Part shown: positions 62,243-64,000 of the stretch, piece after piece | Layout of the letters: each line of letters starts with the position of its first letter | Numbering within the stretch: position 1 is the first letter of the stretch | NCBI RefSeq assembly: GCF_040115645.1 | Contig: NW_027096044.1 | Location: 124,001 to 188,000 of the forward strand | Length of the DNA: 64,000 nucleotides | Source of the DNA: Euwallacea fornicatus | Taxonomy: Eukaryota > Arthropoda > Insecta > Coleoptera > Curculionidae | Direction of reading: 5' to 3' | Notes under the pieces: model-generated | What the model was told of the DNA's origin: nothing | Database searches by the model: none | The model's input: only the letters and a program-made list of their open reading frames with translations | Program-made: the position numbers and the translations under genes

Positions 62243-63826
62243 TTGAGTTTCCAAGAAAAATAGTACTTTATGAGCTCAAACATACAGTTTTTGTGATTTT
62301 TCACACTTTGAAGCTCGATAACTTCGGCAATTAAATTCCAAATTTCTTAAACAAAGACTCAAATGAACCATCTCTACGAGATCTTTAACATGACCTAACA
62401 CATCATGACTGTATCATCTTGAGTTTCCACGAAAAATAGTACTTTATGAGCTCCAACATACAGTTTTTGTGATTTTTCACACTTTGAAGCTCGATAACTT
62501 CGGTCAATGAAGACCAAATTTTTTAAACAATGACTCAAATGAACCATCTCTACGAGATCTTTAACATGACGTAACACATCATGATTGTATCATCTTGAGT
62601 TTCCAAGAAAAATAGTACTTTATGAGCTCAAACATACAGTTTTTGTGACTTTTCACATTTTGAAGCTCGATAACTTCGGTCAATGAGGACCAAATTTCTT
62701 AAACAAAGACTCAAATGAACCATCTCGACGAGATCTTTAACATGACGTAACACATCATGACTGTATCATCTTGAGTTTCCACGAAAAATAGTACTTTATG
62801 AGCTCCAACATACAGTTTTTGTGATTTTTCACACTTTGAAGCTCGATAACTTCGGCAATTAAATTCCAAATTTCTTAAACAAAGACTCAAATGAACCATC
62901 TCTACGAGATCTTTAACATGACCTAACACATCATGACTGTATCATCTTGAGTTTCCACGAAAAATAGTACTTTATGAGCTCCAACATACAGTTTTTGTGA
63001 TTTTTCACACTTTGAAGCTCGATAACTTCGGTCAATGAAGACCAAATTTTTTAAACAATGACTCAAATGAACCATCTCTACGAGATCTTTAACATGACGT
63101 AACACATCATGATTGTATCATCTTGAGTTTCCAAGAAAAATAGTACTTTATGAGCTCAAACATACAGTTTTTGTGACTTTTCACATTTTGAAGCTCGATA
63201 ACTTCGGTCAATGAGGACCAAATTTCTTAAACAAAGACTCAAATGAACCATCTCGACGAGATCTTTAACATGACGTAACACATCATGATTGTATCATCTT
63301 GAGTTTCCAAGAAAAATAGTACTTTATGAGCTCAAACATACAGTTTTTGTGATTTTTCACACTTTGAAGCTCGATAACTTCGGCAATTAAATTCCAAATT
63401 TCTTAAACAAAGACTCAAATGAACCATCTCTACGAGATCTTTAACATGACCTAACACATCATGACTGTATCATCTTGAGTTTCCACGAAAAATAGTACTT
63501 TATGAGCTCCAACATACAGTTTTTGTGATTTTTCACACTTTGAAGCTCGATAACTTCGGTCAATGAAGACCAAATTTTTTAAACAATGACTCAAATGAAC
63601 CATCTCTACGAGATCTTTAACATGACGTAACACATCATGATTGTATCATCTTGAGTTTCCAAGAAAAATAGTACTTTATGAGCTCAAACATACAGTTTTT
63701 GTGACTTTTCACATTTTGAAGCTCGATAACTTCGGTCAATGAGGACCAAATTTCTTAAACAAAGACTCAAATGAACCATCTCGACGAGATCTTTAACATG
63801 ACGTAACACATCATGATTGTATCATC
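62243..63826 (+). repeat. Three tandem copies of a 528-bp trimer
   Basis: Units 62243-62770, 62771-63298 and 63299-63826 each hold a GGCAATT/GACCTAAC monomer, a CCAAC/CAATGAC monomer and a GACTTTT/GTCAATGAGG monomer. The first monomer of the middle unit begins with CCAAC and is a hybrid. The same trimer occurs singly at 49940, 52049, 55917 and 58026. Confidence 0.9.
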
Positions 63827-64000
63827 TTGAGTTTCCAAGAAAAATAGTACTTTATGAGCTCAAACATACAGTTTTTGTGATTATTCACACTTTGAAGCTC
63901 GATAACTTCGGCAATTAAATTCCAAATTTCTTAAACAAAGACTCAAATGAACCATATCGACGAGATCTTTAACATTACGTAACACATCATGATTGAATCA
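63827..64000 (+). repeat. Last monomer, cut by the window edge
   Basis: This GATTATT monomer has ACCATATCGACGAG, a private change of CATCTCG, and CATTACG with a TTGAATCA end. It is 174 bases long because the window stops, so the array continues beyond it. Confidence 0.9.

Larger units (their letters stand above)
1..64000. repeat. Tandem satellite array, about 364 head-to-tail 175/176-bp monomers
   Basis: Every monomer begins at a TTGAG (or variant TTAAG / TTGCG) followed by a TTCC, and starts are 176 or 175 bases apart across the whole window, for example 1, 177, 353, 529, 705. The last start is 63827. Length arithmetic (63,826 bases before that start) fits 363 monomers with about 62 one-base deletions. 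All copies have the same orientation and no foreign sequence interrupts them. Known biology: arrays of this monomer length with higher-order structure commonly form centromeric or pericentromeric heterochromatin. That this one is centromeric is inference; the sequence alone does not show CENH3/CENP-A binding. A subtelomeric or interstitial heterochromatic block remains possible. There is no gene in any stretch of the window. Confidence 0.99.

Noticed and set aside
681..63633. About sixty similar minus-strand open frames of 60-76 codons
   Set aside because: They coincide with satellite monomers, start at GTG, exist only where a single-base variant removes a TGA, and 176 is not a multiple of three so the frame shifts every monomer. 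The start and end of the 72-codon version come from the same monomer segment read in two frames. No ribosome site, promoter or protein family supports them.
1..64000. CRISPR array
   Set aside because: Repeats are contiguous and 175/176 bp long with no unique spacers and no cas genes; GC content and higher-order structure are those of eukaryotic satellite DNA.
1..64000. Retrotransposon or DNA transposon insertion
   Set aside because: The monomer register is never broken; no terminal repeats, target-site duplications, primer-binding site or polymerase-like frame were seen.
1..64000. Assignment to a named satellite such as the Arabidopsis, Brassica or soybean centromere repeats
   Set aside because: The lengths are similar for the first two, but I could not match the sequence from memory beyond short shared words. 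A database search with the monomer would decide.

Overview
This window is one uninterrupted block of satellite DNA. I see no protein-coding gene, RNA gene, transposon or unique sequence anywhere in the 64,000 bases. One AT-rich monomer (about 32% GC in the first copy) of 176 bp, or 175 bp in a one-base-deletion class, repeats head to tail. Monomer starts can be followed in register from base 1 to base 63827, giving 363 full monomers plus a last one cut at 174 bases (about 364 in all). All copies point the same way. Neither end of the array is inside the window.

The organism is a eukaryote. Megabase-style satellites with near-nucleosomal monomers and layered higher-order repeats (HORs) are typical of centromeric or pericentromeric heterochromatin. 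A flowering plant is my best guess from the length and AT-rich style, but the kingdom cannot be proven from this sequence and I do not recognise the monomer as a named family.

Layout, by HOR content. Zone A (1-17764) is built on a 25-monomer HOR of 4,397 bp (1-4397), largely repeated at 4398-7563, partly at 10202-11960 and again at 11961-13719, with trimer and dimer tandem duplications between. Zone B (17765-37633) is built on a 27/28-monomer HOR (4,746 bp at 17765-22510, 22511-27432, 31127-36577) plus a 704-bp tetramer in tandem pairs. Zone C (37634-46952) has another 25-monomer unit of 4,396 bp whose first 11 monomers recur, followed by an 11-monomer repeat of 1,934 bp. Zone D (46953-64000) has a 34-monomer unit of 5,977 bp (48183-54159, then 54160 onward), a 6-monomer tandem of 1,054 bp and a terminal 3-monomer tandem of 528 bp.

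The monomers differ by a small alphabet of linked variants: the start, the segment after the SacI site, a TGTGA...TCACA dyad, an alternative 14-bp cassette, and a CTCGACGAG dyad. Shared modules recur tens of kilobases apart in new orders, and several monomers are clear hybrids. Together these point to repeated unequal exchange, gene conversion and segmental duplication. The main biological signals are three short dyads inside each monomer, one of which becomes a perfect 14- or 16-bp palindrome in a minority class, and the layered HOR history. The short minus-strand open frames of 60-76 codons are by-products of single-base satellite variants, not genes. All comparisons were made by eye; percent identities were not computed.
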